Notes: a model not told the origin generated them from the sequence alone. A DNA stretch of 6,510 bases from Rhizobacter sp. (GCA_025351675.1 JANXVK010000393.1:1-6510), one strand, 5' to 3'; shown: positions 1-5,827, counted from the first letter of the stretch. A program made the numbers and translations.

Positions 1-530
1 GCGAGCATCGCCTCGATCTCGCGCTTGGCTGACGGGTCGAGGTTCGCGGTCGGCTCGTCGAGAAAGAGCACGGCCGGCCGCGCCGCCCACGCGCGGGCGA
101 GCGCAAGGCGCTGTTGCTGGCCGCCCGAGAGCGCACGCGCCTGGCGGTCGCGCAGATCGGACAGGCCGGCGCGGTGCAGCGCTTCGGTCGCGCGCGCGGC
201 GCGCTCGCTGGCCGGCACACCTGCGAGCCAGAGCGCGACCGCCAAGTTGTTCCAGACCTACAGCCGCAGCATGAACGGCCGCTGGAACACCATCACCTGC
301 GCCGTCGCCTGCCTTGCCACCGTGCGCGTGCCGGTGTGGTTGAGGAGGCCATGCAGCGCCTGCAGCAAGGTCGTCTTGCCGGAGCCGTTGGCACCGATCA
401 GCGCGACGAAATCGCCGCGCTCGATGCGCAGGCTCACGTCGTTCAGCGCCGGCACCGCGCCGTAGCGCACGCCGACGTGGTCGAGGGCCAGCATCGTCGT
501 CATCCCGGTCACCTTGCTCATCGCGCTCAT
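1..530 (-). pseudogene. tupC: tungstate ABC transporter ATP-binding subunit, interrupted by an in-frame stop; 3' end outside window
   Basis: This is the ATPase that would energise tungstate import with the TupB permease at the inner membrane. The ATG at 530 overlaps the tupB stop as ATGA, so translation is probably coupled; in-frame ATGs at 521, 503 and 494 are alternatives. Visible motifs are Walker A GANGSGKTT (residues 46-54), the Q-loop glutamine in VFQRP (Q83), the ABC signature LSGGQQQR (134-141) and Walker B AVLFLDEP (153-160, catalytic E159) followed by the D-loop TANLD. Codon 91 is TAG (258-260), between the Q-loop and the signature. Reading through it, the frame stays open to the window edge with every expected motif, so there is no frameshift. 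A single change from TCG (Ser) to TAG would explain it. As written, the product is 90 residues and cannot be a working ATPase. A sequencing error or a very recent mutation are both possible. The H-loop and C-terminus lie off the left edge. The substrate call rests mainly on tupB. Confidence 0.87.
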
Positions 531-1240
531 CTCGCGATCGCCAGATCGCCGCCCTGGGCGCGCTGCGCGACCGAGATGGCGGCGTTGATCAGCCCGACCA
601 GCGCCAGCAGCACGATGCCGAGCGCGAGCGCGAGCGGCAGATCGCCCTTGCTGGTCTCGAGCGCGATCGTGGTCGTGATGACGCGCGTGACGCCGTCGAT
701 GTTGCCGCCGACGATCATCACCGCGCCGACCTCCGAGACCGCGCGCCCGAAGGCCGTCAGCATGATCGTCGCGACCGCCCAGCGTTCGTGCAGCAGCATG
801 AGTGCAGCGGCCGTGAACGGCCGTGCGCCCATCGAGCGCAGCTGGTCGCCCCCATCGCGCAGGCTGTCGGCGACGAGTTGGCGCGCCAGCGCGGCGATCA
901 CCGGCAGCACCAGAATCGTCTGCGCAATCACCATCGCGCCCGGCGTGAACAGGATGCCCCAGGAACCCAGCGGGCCGCTGCGCGAGAGCAGCAGGTAGAC
1001 GACCAGCCCGACCACGACCGAGGGCAGCGCGAGCAGGGTGTTCAGCAGCGCGAGCAGCGCGCGCCGCCCGGGGAAACGCGCGACTGCGAGCCACGCGCCG
1101 CCCGCCAGCCCGACCCCGGCGGCGATCACGCACGCCGAGAAGCTGACGACAAGCGAGAGCCGCACGGTGCGCCAGAGAACGGGGTCGGCATCGAGCACCA
1201 GCGTCACGGCGGTGCGAAAACTCTCGGTGAAGGCGCTCAA
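527..1240 (-). CDS. tupB: tungstate ABC transporter permease TupB
   Basis: This 237-residue protein is the inner-membrane permease of a tungstate-type oxyanion importer. Hydrophobic segments lie at about 27-52, 62-86, 101-120, 156-178 and 200-227. The cytoplasmic coupling loop, with its conserved glycine, is around 131-152 (DQLRSMGARPF). The stretch SEVGAVMIVGGNIDGVTR (169-186) followed by TTTIALETSKGDLPLALALG is highly typical of TupB and distinguishes it from ModB and CysT/W. The only usable start in this frame is TTG at 1240: an in-frame TGA lies ten codons upstream with no ATG or GTG between, and a GAGAG ribosome binding site sits 7 nt before the TTG. An ATG at 1247 belongs to another frame. 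The stop overlaps the tupC start. The usual partner binding-protein gene tupA is not upstream, where the divergent regulator lies, so it must be downstream of tupC off-window or elsewhere. Confidence 0.92.
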   Translation of the reverse strand: MSAFTESFRTAVTLVLDADPVLWRTVRLSLVVSFSACVIAAGVGLAGGAWLAVARFPGRRALLALLNTLLALPSVVVGLVVYLLLSRSGPLGSWGILFTPGAMVIAQTILVLPVIAALARQLVADSLRDGGDQLRSMGARPFTAAALMLLHERWAVATIMLTAFGRAVSEVGAVMIVGGNIDGVTRVITTTIALETSKGDLPLALALGIVLLALVGLINAAISVAQRAQGGDLAIAR

Positions 1241-1247
1241 CGGACAT

Positions 1248-1252
1248 CTCTC
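1248..1252 (-). promoter_or_regulatory. ribosome binding site of tupB
   Basis: GAGAG on the minus strand lies 7 nt upstream of the TTG codon at 1240. It directly abuts an out-of-frame ATG at 1247, which is too close to be used. This supports the TTG start of tupB. Confidence 0.6.
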
Positions 1253-1294
1253 ATACTTGGTGGATTTTCAACGGTGCGAACGAGACCACGCGAT

Positions 1295-1306
1295 ATGAAC
1301 GTTCAT
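1295..1306. promoter_or_regulatory. perfect 12-bp palindrome, candidate operator between regulator and tupB
   Basis: ATGAACGTTCAT is its own reverse complement. It overlaps the first two bases of the regulator start codon at 1305 and sits 54 bp upstream of the tupB start, in the 64-bp divergent intergenic region. Its position would let a bound dimer block expression of the regulator itself and perhaps affect tupB. I do not recognise it as the E. coli ModE box. The operator role is inferred from symmetry and position only. Confidence 0.4.
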
Positions 1307-2411
1307 GCATAAGGTGCAGCTGGCCTACACGCTCGCCCCGGAGCGGGCGGCCGAGCGCGCGCTGCACCACCCGTTGCTGGCGCTGCTGGCGGCGGTGCAT
1401 GCGACCGGCTCGATCTCGGGCGCGGCGCGCCGGCTCGAACTTTCGTACCGGCACGTCTGGGGCGAGCTCAAGCGCTGGGAGGCCGAGCTCGGTCAGCCGC
1501 TGGTGCTCTGGGCGAAGGGCCAGCCGGCGCTGCTCGCGCCGTTCGGCGAGAAGCTGCTGTGGTCGGAGCGGCGCGCGTTGGCGCGCCTGGCGCCGCAGAT
1601 CGAGGCCTTGCGCAGCGAGCTCGAGCGCGCATTCGCGCTCGCGTTCGACGACAGCGCCGGCGTGGTCACGCTGTTCGGGAGCTTCGACGAGGCGTTGCCG
1701 CGGCTGCGTGACCGCGTCGGCCCGCAGTTGCACCTCGACATCGAGTTCACCGGCAGCGTGGCCGCGCTCGCGGCGCTGAATGACGGCCGTTGCCTGCTCG
1801 CCGGTTTTCATGCGCTGACGGCATCGAAACTGCGCTCGCCGACCGCCAACACCTACCGCGGCAGCCTGAAACCCGGCCGCCACAAGCTGATCGGCTTCGC
1901 GCGGCGCGCCCAAGGGCTGATCGTGGCAGGCGGCAACCCGCTGCAGATCGGCTCGCTGCACGATCTGGTCAGCCCCGCGCTGCGCTTTGCGAACGGCCCG
2001 CGCGGCAGCGGCACACGGGTCGTGCTCGAAGAGCTGTTGGCGGCGGCCCGGATTGCGCCGACGGCGATCGCAGGCGTCGAGCGTGGCGAGCGCTCGCACC
2101 AGGCGGCTGCCGAGGCGGTGGCGAGCGGCGCGGCGGACGCCGCCTTCGGCACGCTGCCGAGCGCGCAGGCGAAAGGTCTGCACTTCGTGCCGCTGGCCGA
2201 GGAGCAGTACTTCCTCGTCACGCTCGCGGCGCACCTGAAGCATCCGCATGTGCTGCGCCTGCTCGACACACTGCAATCCAAGGCTTGGCGTGGCGCGCTC
2301 GACGCGATTCCCGGCCACGCCGCCGAGCGCTGTGGCCAAGTGCTGGCGCTGAGCCGTGTGCTGCCTTGGTGGAACTACCGCAAGGCCAAGCACGGCAAGG
2401 ATCCGCGATGA
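1305..2411 (+). CDS. ModE-type HTH regulator with periplasmic-binding-like oxyanion-sensing domain
   Basis: This 368-residue cytoplasmic protein is a likely molybdate- or tungstate-responsive transcription factor. Residues about 22-72 form a LysR/ModE-like winged helix-turn-helix: LLAAVHATGSISGAARRLEL, then SYRHVWGELKRWE. The C-terminal part, from about 120, resembles the PBP-like domain (PF12727, COG1910) found fused to ModE-type HTH domains. Supporting stretches are FANGPRGSGTRVVLEELL (228-245), HQAAAEAVASGAADAAFGT (265-283) and VPLAEEQYFLVT (295-306). There is no sign of the TOBE domains used by E. coli ModE, so ligand sensing would be by the PBP-like fold. The ATG at 1305 is the first plausible start and gives a complete HTH; no good Shine-Dalgarno precedes it. 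It is divergent from tupBC, which suggests control of that transporter. It has its own terminator downstream. The exact ligand is not shown by the sequence. Confidence 0.88.
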   Translation: MHKVQLAYTLAPERAAERALHHPLLALLAAVHATGSISGAARRLELSYRHVWGELKRWEAELGQPLVLWAKGQPALLAPFGEKLLWSERRALARLAPQIEALRSELERAFALAFDDSAGVVTLFGSFDEALPRLRDRVGPQLHLDIEFTGSVAALAALNDGRCLLAGFHALTASKLRSPTANTYRGSLKPGRHKLIGFARRAQGLIVAGGNPLQIGSLHDLVSPALRFANGPRGSGTRVVLEELLAAARIAPTAIAGVERGERSHQAAAEAVASGAADAAFGTLPSAQAKGLHFVPLAEEQYFLVTLAAHLKHPHVLRLLDTLQSKAWRGALDAIPGHAAERCGQVLALSRVLPWWNYRKAKHGKDPR

Positions 2412-2439
2412 GTGCCAAACTCGCGCGTGGATCCTACGC

Positions 2440-2468
2440 GTCGCGCCGTCATGCGGCGCGACACTTTT
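2440..2468 (+). terminator. rho-independent terminator after the regulator gene
   Basis: The arms GTCGCGCCG (2440-2448) and CGGCGCGAC (2454-2462) pair perfectly over 9 bp around a 5-nt loop TCATG, and ACTTTT follows. It lies 29 bp after the regulator stop and 28 bp before the sodC start, so it insulates sodC from readthrough. The T-tract is short but directly follows a very GC-rich stem. Confidence 0.75.
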
Positions 2469-2486
2469 GACTGTCACGAATCCTTC

Positions 2487-2490
2487 GGAG
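2487..2490 (+). promoter_or_regulatory. ribosome binding site of sodC
   Basis: GGAG is followed by a 5-nt spacer and the ATG at 2496. This decides the sodC start: the GTG at 2412, in the same frame, would add 28 residues ahead of a normal signal peptide and read through the terminator hairpin. Confidence 0.7.
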
Positions 2491-2495
2491 TCCTG

Positions 2496-3053
2496 ATGAA
2501 ATACGCAGCTTCACGACGCGGCCTTTCCGCTCTCTTCACACTGGCGGCCGCTGCCGCGCTGGCCGCCTGCTCGATGACGGGCTCGCCCGCGTCGTCCGGG
2601 CCGCGCGCGATGGCGCCGCTGCAGGCCAAGGGCGGCAGCCAGGTCGGCGGTACCATTTTGTTCAATCAGCAGCCAGGCGGGGTGCGCGTGGTGGCGCGCG
2701 TGACCGGGCTGAAGCCGAATCAGGAGCACGGCTTCCACGTCCACGAGAAGGGCGATTGCTCGGCGCCCGACGCGATGAGCGCCGGCGGCCACTTCAACCC
2801 GACCGCACAACCCCACGGCCCGCAGGCGATGCCCCATCACGGCGGCGACATGCCCTCGCTGAAGGCCGATGCGGTCGGCAACGCCGAAGCCACGTTCACG
2901 ATCGAGGGCGTGACGCTTGCCGGTGCGACCGACGGCGTGATCGGCAAGGCGGTGGTCGTGCATGCGCAGCCCGACGACTACGAGACCCAGCCGAGCGGCA
3001 ACTCGGGCGGCCGCATCGCCTGCGGCGTGATCGCGGCGGTGGCCGGAAGCTGA
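2496..3053 (+). CDS. sodC: Cu/Zn superoxide dismutase, lipoprotein
   Basis: This 185-residue enzyme converts superoxide to hydrogen peroxide and oxygen in the cell envelope. The N-terminus is a lipoprotein signal peptide: MKYAASRRG, a hydrophobic stretch, and the lipobox LAAC with acylated C25. Serine at +2 favours the outer membrane. All metal ligands are present: copper H81, H83, H99 and H156; zinc H99 (bridging), H107, H115 and D118, in the family's spacing. C88 and C176 form the expected disulfide, and R173 in GGRIACGV is the substrate-guiding arginine. The motif HGFHVHEKGDC (78-88) is the classical Cu site. Nothing suggests loss of function. It is transcribed alone after a terminator and converges on the next gene with 7 bp between the stops, so the two mRNAs may overlap. 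No promoter stands out in the short upstream gap. Confidence 0.95.
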   Translation: MKYAASRRGLSALFTLAAAAALAACSMTGSPASSGPRAMAPLQAKGGSQVGGTILFNQQPGGVRVVARVTGLKPNQEHGFHVHEKGDCSAPDAMSAGGHFNPTAQPHGPQAMPHHGGDMPSLKADAVGNAEATFTIEGVTLAGATDGVIGKAVVVHAQPDDYETQPSGNSGGRIACGVIAAVAGS

Positions 3054-3060
3054 GCCGAGG

Positions 3061-4146
3061 CTACATCGACGTTGACAGTGGCAGGTTCAGCAGCAGGTTC
3101 TGCGGCTTGAGCCGCAGCGTGCCTTCGGCCGTCATCGCCAGCCCGAGGTAGACCGGCTTGCCGGCGATGTCGGCGCGCATCTCGGCGGGGTTCGCGAACT
3201 CGAGCTTGAACAGGCTGATCAGGCACTGCAGGCGTTCGGCCTCGACCGCGCGGTCTTCGTACAGATCGTTCAGCAACGCCATCGATTCGACGTCGAGCCC
3301 GACATGCCAGCGCCACGCCTCGTCGGCGATCTTCTGCAGCGGCGTGATCCTGACCTGAACCCCGAGCAGGTGCGCAACCCAGCGCTCAAGCACGCGCGCG
3401 AGCGCCTTCAGGCCCGAATGCGTGCGCGTCATCGTGAAGGTCAGGCCGTGACCGATGTCGCTCGCGAGCTCGTGTGTCAGGTCGAGGACGAAGGCATGGC
3501 GGTCGGCGCGCGGCCGCTGCTGGGTCATGTACGCGGCGGCGTTGTCGGCGGTCAGCACCGTCATCTGCAGCGCGGCCATCGGGGCGTTGCTCTGCACCAG
3601 CAGCCGGCCGATGTCGCCGAAGCCGCCGGTCTCGTTCAGCAGGTCGATCGTCGCGAGATCGGCGCAGAGCATGCGGCCGTCGGTGAGCGTGAGGCGTTGC
3701 GGGCGGTACAACAGCTCGGCGGCGCGCGCCTCGAAGGCGTCGTCGCTCGCGGCCAGCAGGTGCTGCACGATCGCCTGGACGAGGCGCTCGACGAACACCG
3801 GCGGGATCGTCACCTGGCCGCTGCGCATCAGCGCGAGGTAGCTGGCCTCGAGCGTGCCGGCGGCGAGCAGCGCGTCGCGGAACGCGAGGAACATCGCGTA
3901 GTTGGCGCGCGCGTCGTCGTCCTCGAGCGCATCGAGCTCGGCCGGTGCCACTGCGCGCGCGGGCGACGCCACCAGCGCCTCGTGCAGCGCAATCTCGGCG
4001 GCGCACGACGCCTCGACCAGCGCGAGTTCGGGCAACGCGAGGAAAGGCCGCAGCCAAGCGTCGGTCGGTCGCAGCCAGCCGCCCGGCACGGGTTCGAGCG
4101 CGGGTTCGAGGTGAGAGGGGCCGCTCGCGGGCAAGGAGTCGTGCAT
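3061..4146 (-). CDS. uncharacterised protein, DUF6352-like
   Basis: This protein has 361 residues from the ATG at 4146; an in-frame ATG at 4155 would add three residues, and neither has a clear Shine-Dalgarno. I recognise it from memory as resembling the DUF6352 family of Betaproteobacteria; its function is unknown. It is soluble-looking, mostly helical, without a signal peptide or membrane segments. Recognisable family-like stretches are VEASCAAEIALHEAL (44-58), ANYAMFLAFRDALL (81-94), WRWHVGLDVESMALLNDLYE (278-297), and the C-terminal block FKLEFANPAEMRADIAGKP (313-331) followed by VYLGLAMTAEGTLRLKPQNL. No catalytic motif is evident. The segment about 208-240, rich in charged residues and His, may be an insertion relative to relatives. 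The gene is convergent with sodC and divergent from mobB, so it appears to be a single-gene unit. The reading frame stays open on this strand to 4800, but that part is a shadow of mobB. Confidence 0.78.
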   Translation of the reverse strand: MHDSLPASGPSHLEPALEPVPGGWLRPTDAWLRPFLALPELALVEASCAAEIALHEALVASPARAVAPAELDALEDDDARANYAMFLAFRDALLAAGTLEASYLALMRSGQVTIPPVFVERLVQAIVQHLLAASDDAFEARAAELLYRPQRLTLTDGRMLCADLATIDLLNETGGFGDIGRLLVQSNAPMAALQMTVLTADNAAAYMTQQRPRADRHAFVLDLTHELASDIGHGLTFTMTRTHSGLKALARVLERWVAHLLGVQVRITPLQKIADEAWRWHVGLDVESMALLNDLYEDRAVEAERLQCLISLFKLEFANPAEMRADIAGKPVYLGLAMTAEGTLRLKPQNLLLNLPLSTSM

Positions 4147-4175
4147 CGACCGCATTATCGGAGGCGCGCCGCGCA

Positions 4176-4181
4176 TACACT
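4176..4181 (+). promoter_or_regulatory. possible -10 element of mobB
   Basis: TACACT lies 46 bp upstream of the mobB start, in the 81-bp divergent gap. No convincing -35 is seen at normal spacing. The same hexamer occurs upstream of the dCMP deaminase gene. The call is tentative. Confidence 0.3.
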
Positions 4182-4227
4182 CCCGGCGCGCGTCTTCGCG
4201 CTGCATTTCGGTGATCGACGCACCACG

Positions 4228-4752
4228 ATGAACGTGATCGGCTTCTGCGGTTTTTCGGGCTCGGGCAAGACCACGCTGGTCGAGCAGCTGATCGCGCATC
4301 TGAAGCTGCACGGCCAGCGCGTCTCGGTCGTCAAGCACGCGCACCACGCGTTCGATATCGACCACGAGGGCAAGGACTCGTGGCGGCATCGCCATGCCGG
4401 CGCCTTCGAGGTGGTGATTGCCTCCGACCGGCGGCTGGCGAAGATCCGCGAGTTCGAGACCCGGGCCGACCCGACCGTGCACGAGCTGATCGCCGAGCTC
4501 GGTGGTTGCGACTGGGTGCTGGTCGAAGGTTTCAAGCGCGCCGCGCTGCCGAAGATCGAGATCTGGCGCGCCACCACCAATCAGCCGGCGCAGTACCCGC
4601 AGGACCGGCACATCGTCGCGATCTGCACCGACAGCGTTTTGCTGCTGCCCGAGCCGACGGTGCTGCCCGTGCTCGACCTGAACGATGCCGAAGCGGTGAC
4701 GAACTTCCTGCTGGCGAGCGGCCAGCGCTTCGCCTACGTCAAGCCGAGCTGA
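4228..4752 (+). CDS. mobB: molybdopterin-guanine dinucleotide biosynthesis protein MobB
   Basis: This 174-residue cytoplasmic P-loop GTP-binding protein assists MobA in attaching GMP to the molybdenum cofactor, giving the bis-MGD form used by many oxidoreductases. Walker A is GFSGSGKTT (8-16). The MobB signatures SVVKHAHHAFDID (33-45), GKDSWRHRHAGA (48-59) and WVLVEGFKRAALPKIEI (96-112) follow in the usual order, and the length is typical of the family. The ATG at 4228 places the P-loop at the normal distance from the N-terminus; the upstream Shine-Dalgarno is weak. It stands alone here, with neither mobA nor moeA adjacent. Its proximity to the tungstate transporter and the ModE-type regulator fits a Mo/W theme. 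It ends 4 bp before the convergent Mpo1-like gene. Confidence 0.94.
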   Translation: MNVIGFCGFSGSGKTTLVEQLIAHLKLHGQRVSVVKHAHHAFDIDHEGKDSWRHRHAGAFEVVIASDRRLAKIREFETRADPTVHELIAELGGCDWVLVEGFKRAALPKIEIWRATTNQPAQYPQDRHIVAICTDSVLLLPEPTVLPVLDLNDAEAVTNFLLASGQRFAYVKPS

Positions 4753-4756
4753 GACG

Positions 4757-5074
4757 TCAGGCGATTTTCGCCATGTCGCGCAGTACGGTCGGGCCGGCAC
4801 GGCGCTCGATCTCGGCCAGCAGCGGCGCGCCGACCGCGGTGCTGACGGCCACGCCCAGCGCCAAGCTGCCGCGGGTCAGACACCACGCGGCGGTGGCCGC
4901 GAACACGATCCAGGCCGGGCTCAGCGCCACGCCACCGAAATCGAAGGCCGGCCGCGCCAGCAACACGCCGATCGCGAACACGATCATCGGCACGCCGACG
5001 AAGTGACCGACGATATTGCGTCGATCGCGGTGGTACTGGGCGTACCCGCTGAGCAGGTCGCTGGCAGCACGCAT
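4757..5074 (-). CDS. Mpo1-like (DUF962) membrane protein, apparently internally deleted
   Basis: This small membrane protein has 105 residues. The N-terminus (DLLSGYAQYHRDRRN, then HFVGVPMIVFAIGVLLARP) is typical of the Mpo1/YGL010w group, in which yeast Mpo1 is an iron-dependent dioxygenase of 2-hydroxy fatty acids. H15 and H24 correspond to the first conserved histidine pair. Hydrophobic segments lie at about 25-41 and 51-65. As I recall, bacterial relatives run to roughly 160-200 residues and carry a second histidine-containing motif near a later helix. Here the protein passes from TRGSLALGVAVSTAVG (67-82) straight into LLAEIERRAGPTVLRDMA (85-102), which resembles the family's extreme C-terminus. 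A block including the second metal-ligand motif therefore appears missing, in frame. The ATG at 5074 is supported by GGAGA upstream. Activity is doubtful. This could be classed as a pseudogene. Confidence 0.8.
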   Translation of the reverse strand: MRAASDLLSGYAQYHRDRRNIVGHFVGVPMIVFAIGVLLARPAFDFGGVALSPAWIVFAATAAWCLTRGSLALGVAVSTAVGAPLLAEIERRAGPTVLRDMAKIA

Positions 5075-5080
5075 CAGGGG

Positions 5081-5085
5081 TCTCC
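5081..5085 (-). promoter_or_regulatory. ribosome binding site of the Mpo1-like gene
   Basis: GGAGA on the minus strand is followed by a 6-nt spacer and the ATG at 5074, fixing that start. The start and its translation signal are intact although the coding region looks deleted. Confidence 0.65.
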
Positions 5086-5088
5086 GGT

Positions 5089-5158
5089 GCGGTGGGTCTG
5101 GCCTGCCAATGCCAGGCTAATCACCGGCGTCATGCCACACGGTGCGGCGCGGTGGGTC
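5089..5158. repeat. 10-bp direct repeat, two copies in the divergent intergenic region
   Basis: GCGGTGGGTC occurs exactly at 5089-5098 and 5149-5158, starts 60 bp apart; 12 of 13 bases match if three more upstream bases are included. The 153-bp gap between the Mpo1-like and dCMP deaminase genes holds this pair, a short imperfect inverted repeat around 5100-5117 and a possible -10. Chance occurrence in GC-rich sequence cannot be excluded. Confidence 0.35.
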
Positions 5159-5183
5159 GCGCGGTGTGTCCAATCCCACGCCG

Positions 5184-5189
5184 TACACT
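5184..5189 (+). promoter_or_regulatory. possible -10 element of the dCMP deaminase gene
   Basis: TACACT lies 38 bp upstream of the ATG at 5228 and is followed by GC-rich sequence, as at 4176-4181 before mobB. No good -35 is visible at 16-18 bp. Confidence 0.3.
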
Positions 5190-5227
5190 GCGGCGCACAC
5201 CGTTCACGCCTCGCGCCCGCCCCAAGC

Positions 5228-5776
5228 ATGCAGAACACTCCGCTGATCCACTGGCATTCGATGTTCATGGGCGTGGCCCTGCTCGCGGCGGCCCGATCCA
5301 AGGACGCGCGCAAGCGCAATGGCGCCTGCATCGCGAGCGCCGACAACAAGATTCTGGGCGTCGGCTACAACGGGCTGCCGCGCGGCTGCGACGACAACGA
5401 CGCGTCGTACTGGGCCGACATCGACGACGACCCGCTGCAGTCGCGCCACAGCTATATCGTGCACGCCGAGGTCAACGCGATCCTGAACTGCGTCGTGCTG
5501 CCGCTGACCGACAGCACGATCTACACGACCCAGTACCCGTGCCCGCGCTGCGTGCAGTCGATCATCCAGGTCGGCATCAAACGGGTGGTGTTTCTCGAGA
5601 AGAAGTCGCACCAGGTTGCGCTCAACGGCGCCTCCGACAAGATGCTCGTCGACGCCAAGATCGAGGTGCTCGCGCTCGACGAACTCGAGGCGCCGGCCGC
5701 CGCCTGGTGCGACAAGCTCGACGACTTCATCCGCGACACCGGCCCCGCCGTGCACGGCATGGCCGACGCTGCCTGA
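5228..5776 (+). CDS. deoxycytidylate (dCMP) deaminase family protein
   Basis: This 182-residue cytoplasmic zinc enzyme is predicted to deaminate dCMP to dUMP, supplying the substrate of thymidylate synthase. The zinc site is complete: HAEVNAIL (79-86) gives H79 and the catalytic E81, and PCPRC (104-108) gives C105 and C108. VGYNGLPRGCDDND (45-58) and the NAI in the HAE motif are typical of dCMP deaminases rather than cytidine or tRNA adenosine deaminases. The N-terminus IHWHSMFMGVALLAAARSKD (7-26) matches the family's start, supporting the ATG at 5228 over those at 5261 and 5267; no strong Shine-Dalgarno precedes it. The frame is open further upstream to 5003, but that part crosses the intergenic region and the Mpo1-like gene and does not look coding. 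It appears to be a single-gene unit. An alternative label is ComEB-like deaminase, the same fold. Confidence 0.9.
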   Translation: MQNTPLIHWHSMFMGVALLAAARSKDARKRNGACIASADNKILGVGYNGLPRGCDDNDASYWADIDDDPLQSRHSYIVHAEVNAILNCVVLPLTDSTIYTTQYPCPRCVQSIIQVGIKRVVFLEKKSHQVALNGASDKMLVDAKIEVLALDELEAPAAAWCDKLDDFIRDTGPAVHGMADAA

Positions 5777-5821
5777 CGCGCCGAACTTGCCGCGTCCTGC
5801 ATGGCCGCGGCGGCTGGGCGT

Positions 5822-5827
5822 TACCAT
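5822..5827 (+). promoter_or_regulatory. possible -10 element of the metallopeptidase gene
   Basis: TACCAT sits 59 bp upstream of the ATG at 5887, in the 110-bp gap after the dCMP deaminase gene. No clear -35 is seen, so the call is weak. Confidence 0.25.

Noticed and set aside
258..1247. Open frame of 329 codons starting at ATG 1247 on the minus strand
   Set aside because: Its first part is an arginine-rich alternative frame of tupB; only the last 90 codons, from 530, are real (tupC before its stop).
1210..1280. Repeated CGGTGCGAA (1210 and 1272) and TCAACGG (1237 and 1268) near the tupB start
   Set aside because: Short direct repeats, partly inside coding sequence, with no symmetry or conserved spacing to suggest a regulator site.
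1251..2477. 408-codon minus-strand open frame opposite the regulator
   Set aside because: Low-complexity Arg/Gln/Ala composition typical of GC-rich antisense frames, whereas the plus strand encodes a recognisable HTH plus PBP-like protein.
2412..2495. Longer sodC start at GTG 2412
   Set aside because: It would put 28 residues, encoded through a terminator hairpin, ahead of a normal lipoprotein signal; the ATG at 2496 has a good ribosome binding site.
3304..4227. In-frame upstream extension of mobB opposite the DUF6352-like gene
   Set aside because: The translation is Arg/Gly/His-rich antisense shadow; MobB homology begins at the ATG at 4228, close to the P-loop.
4760..4772. Small hairpin GGCGA-TTT-TCGCC at the mobB/Mpo1-like convergence, considered as a terminator
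   Set aside because: The stem is only 5 bp, no T-tract follows on either strand, and it lies in coding sequence.
4147..4800. Extension of the DUF6352-like gene upstream to 4800
   Set aside because: It reads antisense through the whole of mobB; the recognisable protein starts at 4146 or 4155.
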